A DNA stretch of 34,585 nucleotides from Betaproteobacteria bacterium (GTDB taxonomy: Bacteria > Pseudomonadota > Gammaproteobacteria > Burkholderiales > SG8-41). The DNA is taken from the NCBI GenBank assembly GCA_947486575.1, contig CANKUB010000042.1, positions 1 to 34,585 of the forward strand. Reading direction: 5' to 3'. A program made the translations under genes and the position numbers. The notes below the pieces were generated by a model. The model saw only the letters and a program-made list of their open reading frames with translations. It was not told where the DNA came from and ran no database searches. This document shows, one piece after another, positions 25,778 to 32,814 of this stretch; position 1 is the first letter of the stretch; each line of letters starts with the position of its first letter.

Positions 25778-26723
25778 TGAAAATAGCAGCGGCTGGGAAC
25801 GCGCCGTCCTTGAAAAAATCGCGCTCGCGGGGGTTACCGAGCAACGCCGTGCGCGGCGTTGGGGCATCTTTTTCAAGTTTTTGATTTTTACGTACTTATT
25901 TGTGGTGCTGGCCATTGCGATGGGCTGGTTTCACAAGAAAGACGGCTCGCACGGCAAACACACAGCGCTGGTTGAATTGAATGGCGTGATCGCGTCTGGC
26001 ACGGCCGCGAGTGCCGACGCAGTGATGCAAGGCCTTGCCGACGCGTTCAAAGACAAAGGCACGCAAGGGATTATTTTGCGCATCAACAGCCCCGGCGGCA
26101 GTCCGGTGCAATCGGGCTACATCAACGATGAAATCAAACGCCTGCGCGTGAAATATCCCGACATTCCGCTGTATGCAGTGGTGGAAGACGTGTGCGCGTC
26201 GGGCGGTTATTACGTGGCGGTGGCGGCTGATCGCATTTACGTCAACAAGGCCAGCATGATCGGCTCGATAGGCGTGTTGATGAACGGCTTTGGGTTTACT
26301 GGCACCATGGAAAAACTGGGTGTCGAACGGCGGCTGTTGGCCGCAGGCGCGAACAAGGGTTTTCTTGACCCTTTCTCGCCTTTGAATGATGAGCAAAAAG
26401 ACCATGCAAAACAAATGCTTACAGAGATTCATGATCAGTTCATCGATGTCGTGCGCAAGGGTCGCGGCAAGCGGCTGAAAGAAACGCCGGATATGTTTTC
26501 GGGGCTGGTGTGGGTGGGACAAAAAAGTATCGAACTCGGTCTTGCCGATGCAATCGGCAGCACCGAGCAAGTGGCGCGCGATGTGATCAAGGCCGAAGAT
26601 ATCGTTGACTTCACGCCGCGTGAAAATGTGGCAGAGCGCTTTGCCAAAAGATTGGGCGCTTCGGCGGCCGAGTCACTGGTTAAACTGGGTGCCAGCGGCG
26701 TTATCAATTTGCAGTTGCGATAG
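25770..26723 (+). CDS. S49-family signal peptide peptidase (SppA-like)
   Basis: A 317-residue membrane-anchored serine peptidase of the short SppA type. One membrane helix at about 33-53 (IFFKFLIFTYLFVVLAIAMG) places the catalytic domain outside the inner membrane. The ClpP-like fold shows LRINSPGGSPVQSGY, the nucleophile Ser144 in CASGGYYVA, and the general base Lys196 in GANKGFLDPF, 52 residues later as in the Bacillus enzyme. It degrades cleaved signal peptides and membrane protein remnants. The gene is the last of the rluC operon, overlaps the Rieske gene by 8 bp, and converges on the second toxin-antitoxin pair. Confidence 0.94.
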   Translation: MADENSSGWERAVLEKIALAGVTEQRRARRWGIFFKFLIFTYLFVVLAIAMGWFHKKDGSHGKHTALVELNGVIASGTAASADAVMQGLADAFKDKGTQGIILRINSPGGSPVQSGYINDEIKRLRVKYPDIPLYAVVEDVCASGGYYVAVAADRIYVNKASMIGSIGVLMNGFGFTGTMEKLGVERRLLAAGANKGFLDPFSPLNDEQKDHAKQMLTEIHDQFIDVVRKGRGKRLKETPDMFSGLVWVGQKSIELGLADAIGSTEQVARDVIKAEDIVDFTPRENVAERFAKRLGASAAESLVKLGASGVINLQLR

Positions 26724-26734
26724 CTAAGTAGAGG

Positions 26735-27148
26735 CTAGGCGCTCCAGGGGTTGATCACGTCCAGCTCAAATGCGGCGAAATCCTTTACGTTGCGGGTAAC
26801 AACAGTTAGACCGTGATGCGCCGCAGTCGCAGCAAGCAAACTGTCGATAGCAGGCACGGGTCGGCCCACTGCGAACACGATACGCCCCCAGCGATCTGCT
26901 ACCGGTGCGTCAACGGGCAGAATTCGTCCGGTAAAGAAGTCCGGTAGATCGGCCTCCAGCCAGTCAATCAGTGCCGTGCGGAGATTGGCATCGGATGCGC
27001 CCTCAATGCCCTTGCGCAATTCACCCAAGGTCAATACGCTAATGAAAAGTGTCGATGCCGGCCGTTGTGAAAACCATTCAACGACGCCGACATTGGGCAA
27101 TTTGCGGCGCAACTCTGAGAGCACGTTGGTGTGGACTAGGTAGCTCAA
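26735..27148 (-). CDS. VapC-like PIN-domain toxin with the first catalytic Asp replaced by His
   Basis: A 137-residue PIN nuclease beginning MSYLVHTNVLSELRRKLPNV. In the family this block reads YLLDTNVLSELRR with Asp as the first metal ligand; here codon 6 is CAC (27131-27133), giving His. The other acidic residues are in place: Glu in TLGELRKG, Asp in PAIDSLLAATA and Asp in VTRNVKDFAAF, and the closing NPW is normal. The start is TTG in a TTGA overlap with the antitoxin stop. VapC toxins cut RNA with Mg bound by these acids, so activity is probably reduced or lost. The length is normal and the frame otherwise intact. Confidence 0.88.
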   Translation of the reverse strand: MSYLVHTNVLSELRRKLPNVGVVEWFSQRPASTLFISVLTLGELRKGIEGASDANLRTALIDWLEADLPDFFTGRILPVDAPVADRWGRIVFAVGRPVPAIDSLLAATAAHHGLTVVTRNVKDFAAFELDVINPWSA

Positions 27149-27396
27149 AGTTCAATCCCGCGCGTCAAGCTGGCATCACGCTCGAACGAAATTTCGTCCA
27201 TCGCGTAAAGCGGCGACCGGCGCATAAATTCGACAAGCGATTGATCGCTGCCAGACAATCGCTCAAAGGTGCGCCGCGATACGACAACGGCAACCGACTG
27301 CCCATGCAGCGTAATATCTTGCGGGCCTTCACTCTCAGCGCGTTTCACTACCTCGGAAAGGCGCGCCTTAGCCTCTTGCATTTGCCATACGTGCAT
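27145..27396 (-). CDS. Phd/YefM-family antitoxin of the second pair
   Basis: An 83-residue protein. The N-terminus MHVWQMQEAKARLSEVVKRA and the strand ITLHGQSVAVVVSRRTFERL are the Phd/YefM fold; the C-terminal 30 residues (FMRRSPLYAM and on) form the toxin-binding part. GGAG lies about six bases before the ATG. It overlaps the VapC gene by 4 bp, and a palindrome lies 18 bp upstream of its start. Known relatives neutralise the toxin and repress the operon. Confidence 0.9.
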   Translation of the reverse strand: MHVWQMQEAKARLSEVVKRAESEGPQDITLHGQSVAVVVSRRTFERLSGSDQSLVEFMRRSPLYAMDEISFERDASLTRGIEL

Positions 27397-27413
27397 ATGC
27401 TCTCCAGAATTAA

Positions 27414-27426
27414 GACTAGACTAGTC
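27414..27426. promoter_or_regulatory. Palindromic operator candidate of the second toxin-antitoxin pair
   Basis: GACTAG-A-CTAGTC is a perfect 6+1+6 palindrome immediately upstream of the Phd-like antitoxin. Its place parallels the palindrome of the first pair, but its sequence differs, as expected if each antitoxin controls only its own promoter. The function is inferred from position. Confidence 0.55.
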
Positions 27427-27528
27427 AGAGTTTACGCTTTTGTGCTGCCCACGTAAAACAAAAAAAGCGTCCAATGGCATTGGAAGTTACTATTACGCAT
27501 TAACTTTATTTACCCAAAAGGAGCCGTC

Positions 27529-27921
27529 ATGCCCGCAACAGCGATGAATCATTTCACCATTCTCACCGACAACCTCGACACTACGCTTGCGTTCTACGCC
27601 GAGTATCTCGATCTGCATCCGGGCGCTCGGCCTCCGTTTACCTTTCCGGGTGCGTGGCTTTATGCGCGTGACGGTAAAGAACCCATCCTGCATGTCATTG
27701 CCGGTAAACCGAAAGATACGCTGGTGAAGGGCGTGATCGATCACATGGCTTTTACTGGCCGTGATCTTCCGGGCATGGTCGGCAAGCTCAAGGAACGCGG
27801 CATCGACTATGACCTGCGCCGTCTGCCCGATTACGGCACCTGGCAGCTTTTCTTCTACGATCCTAACAATGCCAAGGTCGAGCTGGATTTCGATGCGTCT
27901 GAGCAGACTGCGCACGCGTGA
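27529..27921 (+). CDS. VOC-family (glyoxalase-like) protein
   Basis: A 130-residue single VOC unit with AAAGGAG seven bases before the ATG. The first repeat is MNHFTILTDNLDTTLAFYAE, with a metal-ligand His at position 8, and the second starts at about residue 66 (GVIDHMAFTGRDL) with His70. The closing FFYDPNNAKVELDF carries the ligand Glu. Such proteins are metal-dependent lyases, isomerases or dioxygenases; the substrate is unknown. It stands alone in an accessory region, divergent from the toxin-antitoxin pair. Confidence 0.88.
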   Translation: MPATAMNHFTILTDNLDTTLAFYAEYLDLHPGARPPFTFPGAWLYARDGKEPILHVIAGKPKDTLVKGVIDHMAFTGRDLPGMVGKLKERGIDYDLRRLPDYGTWQLFFYDPNNAKVELDFDASEQTAHA

Positions 27922-27930
27922 GGTACTGAT

Positions 27931-27950
27931 GTTGGGCTTACCAGCCCAAC
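27931..27950. repeat. Short perfect hairpin, REP-like
   Basis: GTTGGGCT-tacc-AGCCCAAC forms an 8-bp stem with a 4-base loop, ten bases after the VOC stop codon. No T run follows, so it is not a standard terminator. Hairpins of this wording (GTTGGG paired with CCCAAC) are, to my knowledge, common intergenic repeats in betaproteobacteria; copies elsewhere in the genome would confirm that. Confidence 0.5.
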
Positions 27951-28075
27951 CTACCCGGTTGCGGCAAAATTGTACATGAGGTCAAAGGGTGAATTTACCA
28001 ATATACTCAATACTTAACTTTGGGTTGGAATGTTATCCGGTGCTTTCGATGATTAAAACTAGGTAGATTTCGCGA

Positions 28076-28492
28076 ATGGTAAATAGAGTGCAAAATCTGA
28101 ACATTGCGCAAAGGCTCGGCGTTCTCGCTTCTGTGGCATCCGTTGTGGGACTTTTCGTGCTGCACAACCCGACGGAAGGTTACGTAACCTAAAAGATCAA
28201 TGAAATTTATCCCTCTGGCCCTGCGTTGCCCGAACCGAAGGGAAATGTTCGTGAAATTACTGATCGGAAGGAATTTGAGAAATTTATTCAACAACAACAA
28301 GCGTGGATTGCATCAACAAGCGTCCGTTACGGTGATTCTGAGGCCATTTCATTTTGGAACTGGCAGAGTCGGGGAGCGCTTTCTGTGCACGTCGTTTACG
28401 TCAAACACGCTCTATTGATTCTTCTGGCTATCATCCTTATTGGTGTCACTTGCGTGTGGGTTTTTCGCGACGAAAGTGACAGTGAAGTCTAA
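28076..28492 (+). pseudogene. Small two-helix membrane protein gene interrupted by TAA
   Basis: From ATG 28076 the frame reads 38 codons (MVNRVQNLNIAQRLGVLASV, then a hydrophobic stretch ending FVLHNPTEGYVT) to TAA at 28190-28192. The same frame then stays open for 99 codons with sensible protein character: KINEIYPSGPALPEPKGNVR, a charged helix EFEKFIQQQQ, and a second membrane helix HALLILLAIILIGVTCVWVF near the end. This suggests one protein of about 138 residues with a membrane helix at each end, broken by a nonsense mutation. Alternatives are two unrelated short genes or use of TTG at 28226. I do not recognise the family. Confidence 0.55.
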
Positions 28493-28584
28493 CTTTAGGT
28501 GCCGTCGACAGGCCGCTAGTATCGCGCGTACCCAACTGTCAGTGCCGACCCGCCGTAGACCAAAACGTTATAGGTATTAGACAA

Positions 28585-29119
28585 ATGGCATTGTCTGCCC
28601 CTTTCGAGTTCGACGACTGGCTCAATCTTCTCGATATGGATGCCATCGCAGACCCAAACGACAAGATCGTCGAATGCGAGTATTTCCTCGAGTTTGCATC
28701 CGCCGAGCCAAATGTGCAGCGGTTTCGCTGGCTGATAAGCGCTTTCTTTGGTGCTGCGTACAGCTTCTTCGAGATTAGTGGCACTGAATGCCTTTCACGC
28801 CTTCACCGACCCAAAAACCGGTGCCTATATCGAAGACATAGAGGCTTTGAATATATTACGCGGTTACGTCACGATCTGTCAGAACGTCAAGAATCCATCC
28901 TTCGTCAAGACGAGCGGACACCACGACGTAACAAAACAACTGTACGAACGCCGCAGAGGTAACACGCACCACGTCCCCCTATCAATTATGGTCGCAGGAT
29001 CGGAGGTACCAGAGGACTTTCATTTTGGCTATATCACTGGACAAGGCACGCCAGCACTTGCCTTTTGTCGAGCGGCCATGTCACTCATACGAGAGGTTCA
29101 TCAAAAGCTTCAAGCATGA
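28585..29119 (+). pseudogene. Hypothetical protein gene split by a +1 frameshift
   Basis: From ATG 28585 the frame reads 65 residues ending ISAFFGAAYSFFEIS and then becomes meaningless. The next frame continues from GCA at 28781 with ALNAFHAFTDPKTGAYIEDI and on for 112 residues to TGA at 29117-29119. The frames meet at GTGG (28778-28781), so one extra base explains the break. The joined protein would be about 177 residues, mixed alpha and beta, with a conserved-looking ILRGYVTICQNVKNPSFVKT segment. I do not recognise the family. It could be a real pseudogene or a single-base sequencing error. Confidence 0.65.
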
Positions 29120-29159
29120 ACACTACGCACTACGCACTACGCAATGACGAAATGGACGT

Positions 29160-29180
29160 CTACGCCCGCTGCGGGCGTAG
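29160..29180. repeat. Perfect inverted repeat (10-bp arms)
   Basis: CTACGCCCGC-T-GCGGGCGTAG is a 21-base palindrome with a one-base centre. It overlaps the start of the first copy of the longer direct repeat; in the second copy (29344 onward) the left arm is changed and the palindrome is lost. Confidence 0.8.
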
Positions 29181-29249
29181 TGATTTAAAGCGATCTACCC
29201 CATGCACGAGGACCGCCACGCCTCGTCTTCCGTCATGATGCGCATGCCG
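29167..29249. repeat. Imperfect direct repeat, copy 1
   Basis: The 83-bp copy is about 85 percent identical by eye to 29344-29428. On the minus strand it encodes MRIMTEDEAWRSSCMG and a TAG stop; the second copy encodes MRIMSEEEARQSSCAG and the same TAG. The preserved frame and stop suggest that both derive from the 3' end of a gene. Confidence 0.75.
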
Positions 29250-29343
29250 CAGAATCAAAGGGGCCAGCGACGAATTAAAGTTGATACACTGTAACTATTT
29301 GTTTTAATTGATTTATTTTTGAGAGGGCATCCTCGCCCATACT

Positions 29344-29428
29344 CGCTGCGGGCGTAGTGATTTCTGAAGCGATCTACCCCGCGCACGATGACTGCCGCGC
29401 CTCTTCTTCCGACATGATGCGCATGCCG
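29344..29428. repeat. Imperfect direct repeat, copy 2
   Basis: The 85-bp partner of the copy at 29167-29249, 177 bp further on, with a two-base insertion and scattered substitutions. On the minus strand its reading frame is continuous with more upstream coding-like sequence, whereas copy 1 has only the tail. Confidence 0.75.
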
Positions 29429-29705
29429 TGGCAGCGTTTCATCAAGGTGCCTACGCAATGGCAAGCTGGCCGATACAGCAGCCACAACACTGACTGTAGT
29501 TTGAGCCAGCCGTACTGTCGGACGCCATTCCGGTGAGCAACGACGCCAAAGGTAAGTTTGTAATTTTTCTGCACATGCCCAACCCAAAACTGGGCGTGTC
29601 GGCAGCATTGCCGGTTATCGACTATTTCGACTATTTCTCTCGTGCATTGCCTCAATCTGATGCTTAGGCTACATTCCGCAGCTGAAGTTTTAACAGGAGC
29701 ATGCA

Positions 29706-30245
29706 ATGAGTGCAATGGTAAGACTGGTCAGTCCAGAAGCGCCACCCCCGGTCGTCGCCGCCACCGGTAAGCAGCGTGATTTGAAGATCGATGGCATACG
29801 TCTCGGCGTATTGGATAACAGCAAAGGCAATGCCGACCATTTGCTGAAATTCATTATTGAAGGCGTGAAAGCGCAGATGAAAGTGGCGTCAGTCGTCTCG
29901 CTGCGCAAGCCGTCACCGTCCGTGCCTGCTGAAAAAAATGTGCTCGATGAACTGACGGAGAAGGCCGATTGCGTAATCAGCGCAATGGCGGATTGAGGCT
30001 CCTGCACGTCGTGGAGTGTCCACGACATGACAGAGTTGCGTAAGCGCGGTCTGGTGACTGCGGTGATCTGTACCGATCCTTTTCTGAAACTGGGCAAGGC
30101 GCAGTCGCGTGTGTTCGGTGTGGCGGATTTGCCGCTGATTGTGATTCCGCACCCGCTGGGCGGCATTTCGCTGGAGAAAGTGGAAGGGCGCGCTGAAGTG
30201 GCAATTCCCGAATTTGTGAAGCTGATCAAGGAGCACAGCAAGTGA
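29706..30245 (+). CDS. UGSC-family selenoprotein (in-frame TGA read as selenocysteine)
   Basis: ATG 29706 has AGGAG six bases upstream. The frame gives 96 residues ending VISAMAD, then TGA at 29994-29996, then continues in the same frame GSCTSWSVHDMTELRKRGLV to TGA at 30243-30245, 179 residues in all. Both halves fit one alpha/beta protein: LKIDGIRLGVLDNSKGNADH is a typical first strand-loop-helix, and after the motif comes VTAVICTDPF and a C-terminal EFVKLIKEH helix. The motif U97-G-S-C100 defines a known family of Sec or Cys proteins with a redox-like U-x-x-C pair. A hairpin with SECIS geometry follows the TGA. Naive gene calling would split it at 29996. The catalytic role is unknown. It overlaps the next gene by 4 bp. 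Confidence 0.88.
29994..30029 (+). promoter_or_regulatory. Bacterial SECIS element candidate with its UGA
   Basis: The UGA is at 29994-29996. A perfect 8-bp stem GTCGTGGA/TCCACGAC (30008-30015 and 30019-30026) closes on a GTG loop, and two further pairs extend it at 30005-30006 with 30028-30029. The loop begins 19 bases after the UGA and has G first. Published rules for bacterial SECIS elements ask for a loop within about 16-37 bases of the UGA and a G in the first two loop positions; this hairpin meets both. Confidence 0.8.
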
Positions 30246-31390
30246 GCGATCTGTCGGATTTATTGAAAGCGCCTGAAGCGAGTCTTGAGGCGAAGGATGA
30301 TTTTTTTGCGATCAACGAGTTGTACATGGAAAAAGGCTGGGGCGATGGCCTTCCACTGATTCCGCCCACTGAAGCGCGCGTGGCCGCGATGCTTGAATAT
30401 TGCGACCGGCCGTGGAACGAGCCCGTGGGCAAAGTAGCGCCGCGTTATGGCGAAGCAACCCCGTTGCGGCTAGCGGCGAACGCAGTGATGGCTGGTTGCA
30501 AGCCAGAATATTTTCCCATCATCGTTCTCGCGGTTGAAGCGATGTGCGATGAGGCATTCAACCTGTACGGCATTCAGGCAACAACGCACATGTGTGCGCC
30601 GCTGGTGATCGTCAATGGCCCCGGTGCCAAAGAAATCGGCATGAACAGCGGCCACAATGCGTTTGGCCCCGGCACCCACAGCAATGCCACGATTGGCCGC
30701 GCTATCCGTTTGATTTTATTGAATATTGGCGGTGCGATTCCAGGGCTGGGCGATATGTCCACGTTTGGCGGGCCGAACAAATATTCGTATTGCGTGGCTG
30801 AAAATGAAGCAGGTAATCCGTGGGAGCCACTTCACGTGGAGCGCGGCTTTCCCAAAGAGGCGACGTGCGTCACCGTGGTGGGTGGCGAGTGCCCGCACAA
30901 CGTCAACGATCACGAAAGCATTTCCGGTTTGGGCATTTTGAAAACGATAGCCGGTACGCTGATTTCAACCGGAATGAACGATGTGTATTACCCGGACGCG
31001 CAACCGCTGATTGTGCTGGGCCCGGAGCACGCGGCGACCATTGCCAATGACGGCATCAGCAAAAAGGACGTGAAGAAATTCATCACCGAGCATGCCAAAA
31101 TTCCGCTGGGCACCTTCTCCCAAGAGAATATCGAGCGGCGTTTCAGGGTGGCGTTTGCGTCTGCCTTCAAAACAGCCGGGTTGGATGCGCCGGTGCCAAT
31201 GATTCATAACGCCGATCAGTTGCTGATTGCAGTGGTGGGCGGCGCTGGCAAGCATTCGGCAATTATCCCGACCTTCGGCGCAACCAAGGCGGTAACGCGC
31301 GCGCTGAAGCGAAAGGATGGGCAGTATGCGCGTAACATGCAGGAGATGCGCCGGGGATGGGATAGTATTGTAAGCATTTGTTTCAATTGA
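30242..31390 (+). CDS. Partner protein of the UGSC selenoprotein, function unknown
   Basis: A 382-residue protein with a GTG start overlapping the selenoprotein stop (GTGA), so the two are coupled. No signal peptide or membrane segment is seen. Notable blocks are MEKGWGDGLPLIPPTEARVA near the N-terminus, LRLAANAVMAGCKPEYFPII with a central Cys, MCAPLVIVNGPGAKEIGMNS, FGPGTHSNATIGRAIRLIL, and GGECPHNVNDHES with a second likely functional Cys. The Gly-rich NGPGA and GPGTHSNATIG loops look like ligand-binding sites. From memory, this domain accompanies or is fused to UGSC proteins in other bacteria. The two Cys could exchange with the U-x-x-C pair of its partner (inference). I cannot assign a reaction. 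Confidence 0.85.
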   Translation: MSDLSDLLKAPEASLEAKDDFFAINELYMEKGWGDGLPLIPPTEARVAAMLEYCDRPWNEPVGKVAPRYGEATPLRLAANAVMAGCKPEYFPIIVLAVEAMCDEAFNLYGIQATTHMCAPLVIVNGPGAKEIGMNSGHNAFGPGTHSNATIGRAIRLILLNIGGAIPGLGDMSTFGGPNKYSYCVAENEAGNPWEPLHVERGFPKEATCVTVVGGECPHNVNDHESISGLGILKTIAGTLISTGMNDVYYPDAQPLIVLGPEHAATIANDGISKKDVKKFITEHAKIPLGTFSQENIERRFRVAFASAFKTAGLDAPVPMIHNADQLLIAVVGGAGKHSAIIPTFGATKAVTRALKRKDGQYARNMQEMRRGWDSIVSICFN

Positions 31391-31459
31391 AATTTAATTT
31401 CCAATGCTGAAGATGCAGGAAGTGTCGGAATTGCGCGCCGTGGCAGGGTTGGCGGTGTT

Positions 31460-31465
31460 TATAAT
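31460..31465 (+). promoter_or_regulatory. -10 element candidate for the STAS/MCP-like pair
   Basis: A perfect TATAAT lies 74 bases before the GTG of the STAS gene, in the 149-bp gap after the selenoprotein operon. No matching -35 hexamer is found at 16-18 bp, so the call rests on the -10 alone. Confidence 0.35.
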
Positions 31466-31539
31466 GCGCAATGTCATTCATCAACAGGGAAACACTGCAC
31501 TAGCAACTGCACAAGCAGCGCTGGTGTAACAGCAAAAAC

Positions 31540-31815
31540 GTGTCTGATTCGACATACATCTTGTCCGCCGATGCGGGCATACGAGATATCGCTGAGTTGT
31601 GGGCGTGCGTGCGTGCGGCGCTGGATGTAGCCAACACGCAACTGGAGCTTGACGCTGAGGCTGTTACGCGGCCCGATACTGCGCTGGCGCAATTGCTGGC
31701 AGTGGCGGTGGTGCGCGCGCGTGAACAAGGTAAAACGGTGAGTATTGTGCGGGCCTCTCAGCGCATGCGCGAGCTGATTTCATTGCTCGCGCTCGACGTG
31801 GTGCTGGGGAGCTAA
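31540..31815 (+). CDS. STAS-domain protein
   Basis: A 91-residue cytoplasmic protein with a GTG start and no strong ribosome site. The whole chain fits a STAS fold (as in anti-sigma factor antagonists and lipid-asymmetry MlaB): a first strand STYILSADAGIRDIAELWAC, a central strand-loop LELDAEAVTRPDTALAQLL where a phosphorylatable Ser/Thr often sits (here TRPDT), and a helix REQGKTVSIVRASQRMRELI. It stands three bases before the MCP-like gene, so the two act together, perhaps as a regulator and its membrane sensor. Confidence 0.85.
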   Translation: MSDSTYILSADAGIRDIAELWACVRAALDVANTQLELDAEAVTRPDTALAQLLAVAVVRAREQGKTVSIVRASQRMRELISLLALDVVLGS

Positions 31816-31818
31816 CGC

Positions 31819-32709
31819 TTGCACATTCCGCTCGACGACGGCAAAACCGAAAGCCCGGTCAAGATTTTATTGATCTGCGCCGCAGCGGCGCTGGTGCCGT
31901 GGGTGTGGGACGTGTGGGCGAGGCCCCTGTGGGTGGTGGCAGTGTCGCTGGTGCTGTCGGCGATTTCGGTATTTCTGATTTACTGGCAAATTAAAAGCCT
32001 GACCAATAATTTGCGCGCGCGGGATGCCATCGTGCAGGGTGTCGAGCAACGGCAGGCCAGCGGCGCGTCAGATTCCGCATCGATGCTGCGGGCTATGTTG
32101 GGCCAATGGCTGGGTTCGTCGCACGCGGCAACCAGCAACTTGCAGCAGGCGCGCGCCATGCTTGATGAGGTGACCGAACAATCCGAATCAGCAGCGGCCA
32201 GAATCGGCAGAAGTTTTCGCGTGGTGATGAACAAAACCGGTCAGCAGATGGACGACGCGGTGCGTCTGTTAAAAAGCAATTCAGACGGCGCGGGTGGCTC
32301 GACGTGGCTATCGCTGCCAGACTTTATCAAGGCCTACGAAAACCAGCTGGATACCGTTACCGGGCGCATGATGGATTTCTCCAAGGCGTCGGAAGAAATG
32401 TCGCGTTACGAAGAAGTGGTGCGCGAACATTCGCTCGCCATCGATGAAATGCTCGATGAATTACGCAATATGGCGGCACGCATTCGCAAGCTGGCGCTGG
32501 ATTCAACGGTTGCGGCGAATCGCGGCGATTCGACCACCGACACGCGCTGGTTTATTGAAATCGCTGACCGCATACGCGAGACCAGCACGTCCGCGCACGA
32601 ACTCACACGGCGCATGCGCGACGGCCTGGAGCAGATCCGCGAGGTGATGAGCAAAACCTATGAAGAACTAAGTGTCCGCGCAAAAATAACTTCCCAGTTC
32701 TTAGCCTAA
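31819..32709 (+). CDS. MCP-like membrane signalling protein, 3' end interrupted by an insertion sequence
   Basis: TTG start with GGGGAG six bases upstream. The frame gives 296 residues, but the last 12 (from about VRAKITSQFLA) come from the left end of the insertion sequence at 32673. Two membrane helices lie at about residues 15-33 and 37-55, with almost no periplasmic loop. The cytoplasmic part is a long helical coil; near residues 220-260 RIRKLALDSTVAANRGDSTT followed by FIEIADRIRETSTSAHELTR echoes the tip of chemotaxis receptors (LALNAAIEAARAGE pattern). The native C-terminus should resume beyond the window. The product is probably truncated. Confidence 0.8.
   Translation: MHIPLDDGKTESPVKILLICAAAALVPWVWDVWARPLWVVAVSLVLSAISVFLIYWQIKSLTNNLRARDAIVQGVEQRQASGASDSASMLRAMLGQWLGSSHAATSNLQQARAMLDEVTEQSESAAARIGRSFRVVMNKTGQQMDDAVRLLKSNSDGAGGSTWLSLPDFIKAYENQLDTVTGRMMDFSKASEEMSRYEEVVREHSLAIDEMLDELRNMAARIRKLALDSTVAANRGDSTTDTRWFIEIADRIRETSTSAHELTRRMRDGLEQIREVMSKTYEELSVRAKITSQFLA
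32668..32672. repeat. Target-site duplication, left copy
   Basis: CTAAG directly before the left inverted repeat; an identical CTAAG follows the right inverted repeat at 34581-34585, the last five bases of the window. Because the outermost bases can belong either to the element or to the duplication, a 3-bp TAA duplication with a slightly longer element is also possible. Confidence 0.65.
32673..32693 (+). repeat. Left terminal inverted repeat of the insertion sequence
   Basis: It starts TGTCCGCGCAAAAATAAC; the right end reads TATCCGCGCAAAAATAAT on the opposite strand. Only two mismatches occur in 21 positions. Confidence 0.9.
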
Positions 32710-32814
32710 TTCAGACAGATAAAGCCTGACCGCAGAAGGCGCGGATTAATCTGAGATACCGATTTCCGCTGGTGTTGGCGCGCCTTGCGGAAGGTTGACG
32801 ATGTGTTGTGTAAA

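Larger units (their letters stand above)
29120..29705. other. Gene-poor 586-bp stretch with repeats and a possible gene remnant
   Basis: There is no intact gene that I trust. The region holds three tandem CACTACG units (29121-29141), a palindrome at 29160-29180, and two copies of an 83-85 bp repeat. On the minus strand an open frame from about 29715 to 29374 ends RYGWLKL-like and MRIMSEEEARQSSCAG just inside the second repeat copy; it may be the C-terminal remnant of a lost gene. AGGAG at 29695-29699 belongs to the next gene. Confidence 0.6.

Noticed and set aside
27464-27483. CCAATGGCATTGG next to an A run as a minus-strand terminator.
   Set aside because: The stem is six base pairs with a one-base loop, which cannot fold well, and no minus-strand gene ends there.
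28487-28582. An integron attC-like site between the two broken genes (GTCTAAC at the start, ATTAGAC at the end, 96 bp).
   Set aside because: The essential G of the GTTRRRY end is A, the inner boxes pair poorly, no integrase is present and no second site follows 29119.
29121-29141. Three tandem CACTACG units as a CRISPR-like array.
   Set aside because: The units are seven bases with no spacers; this is a simple short tandem repeat.
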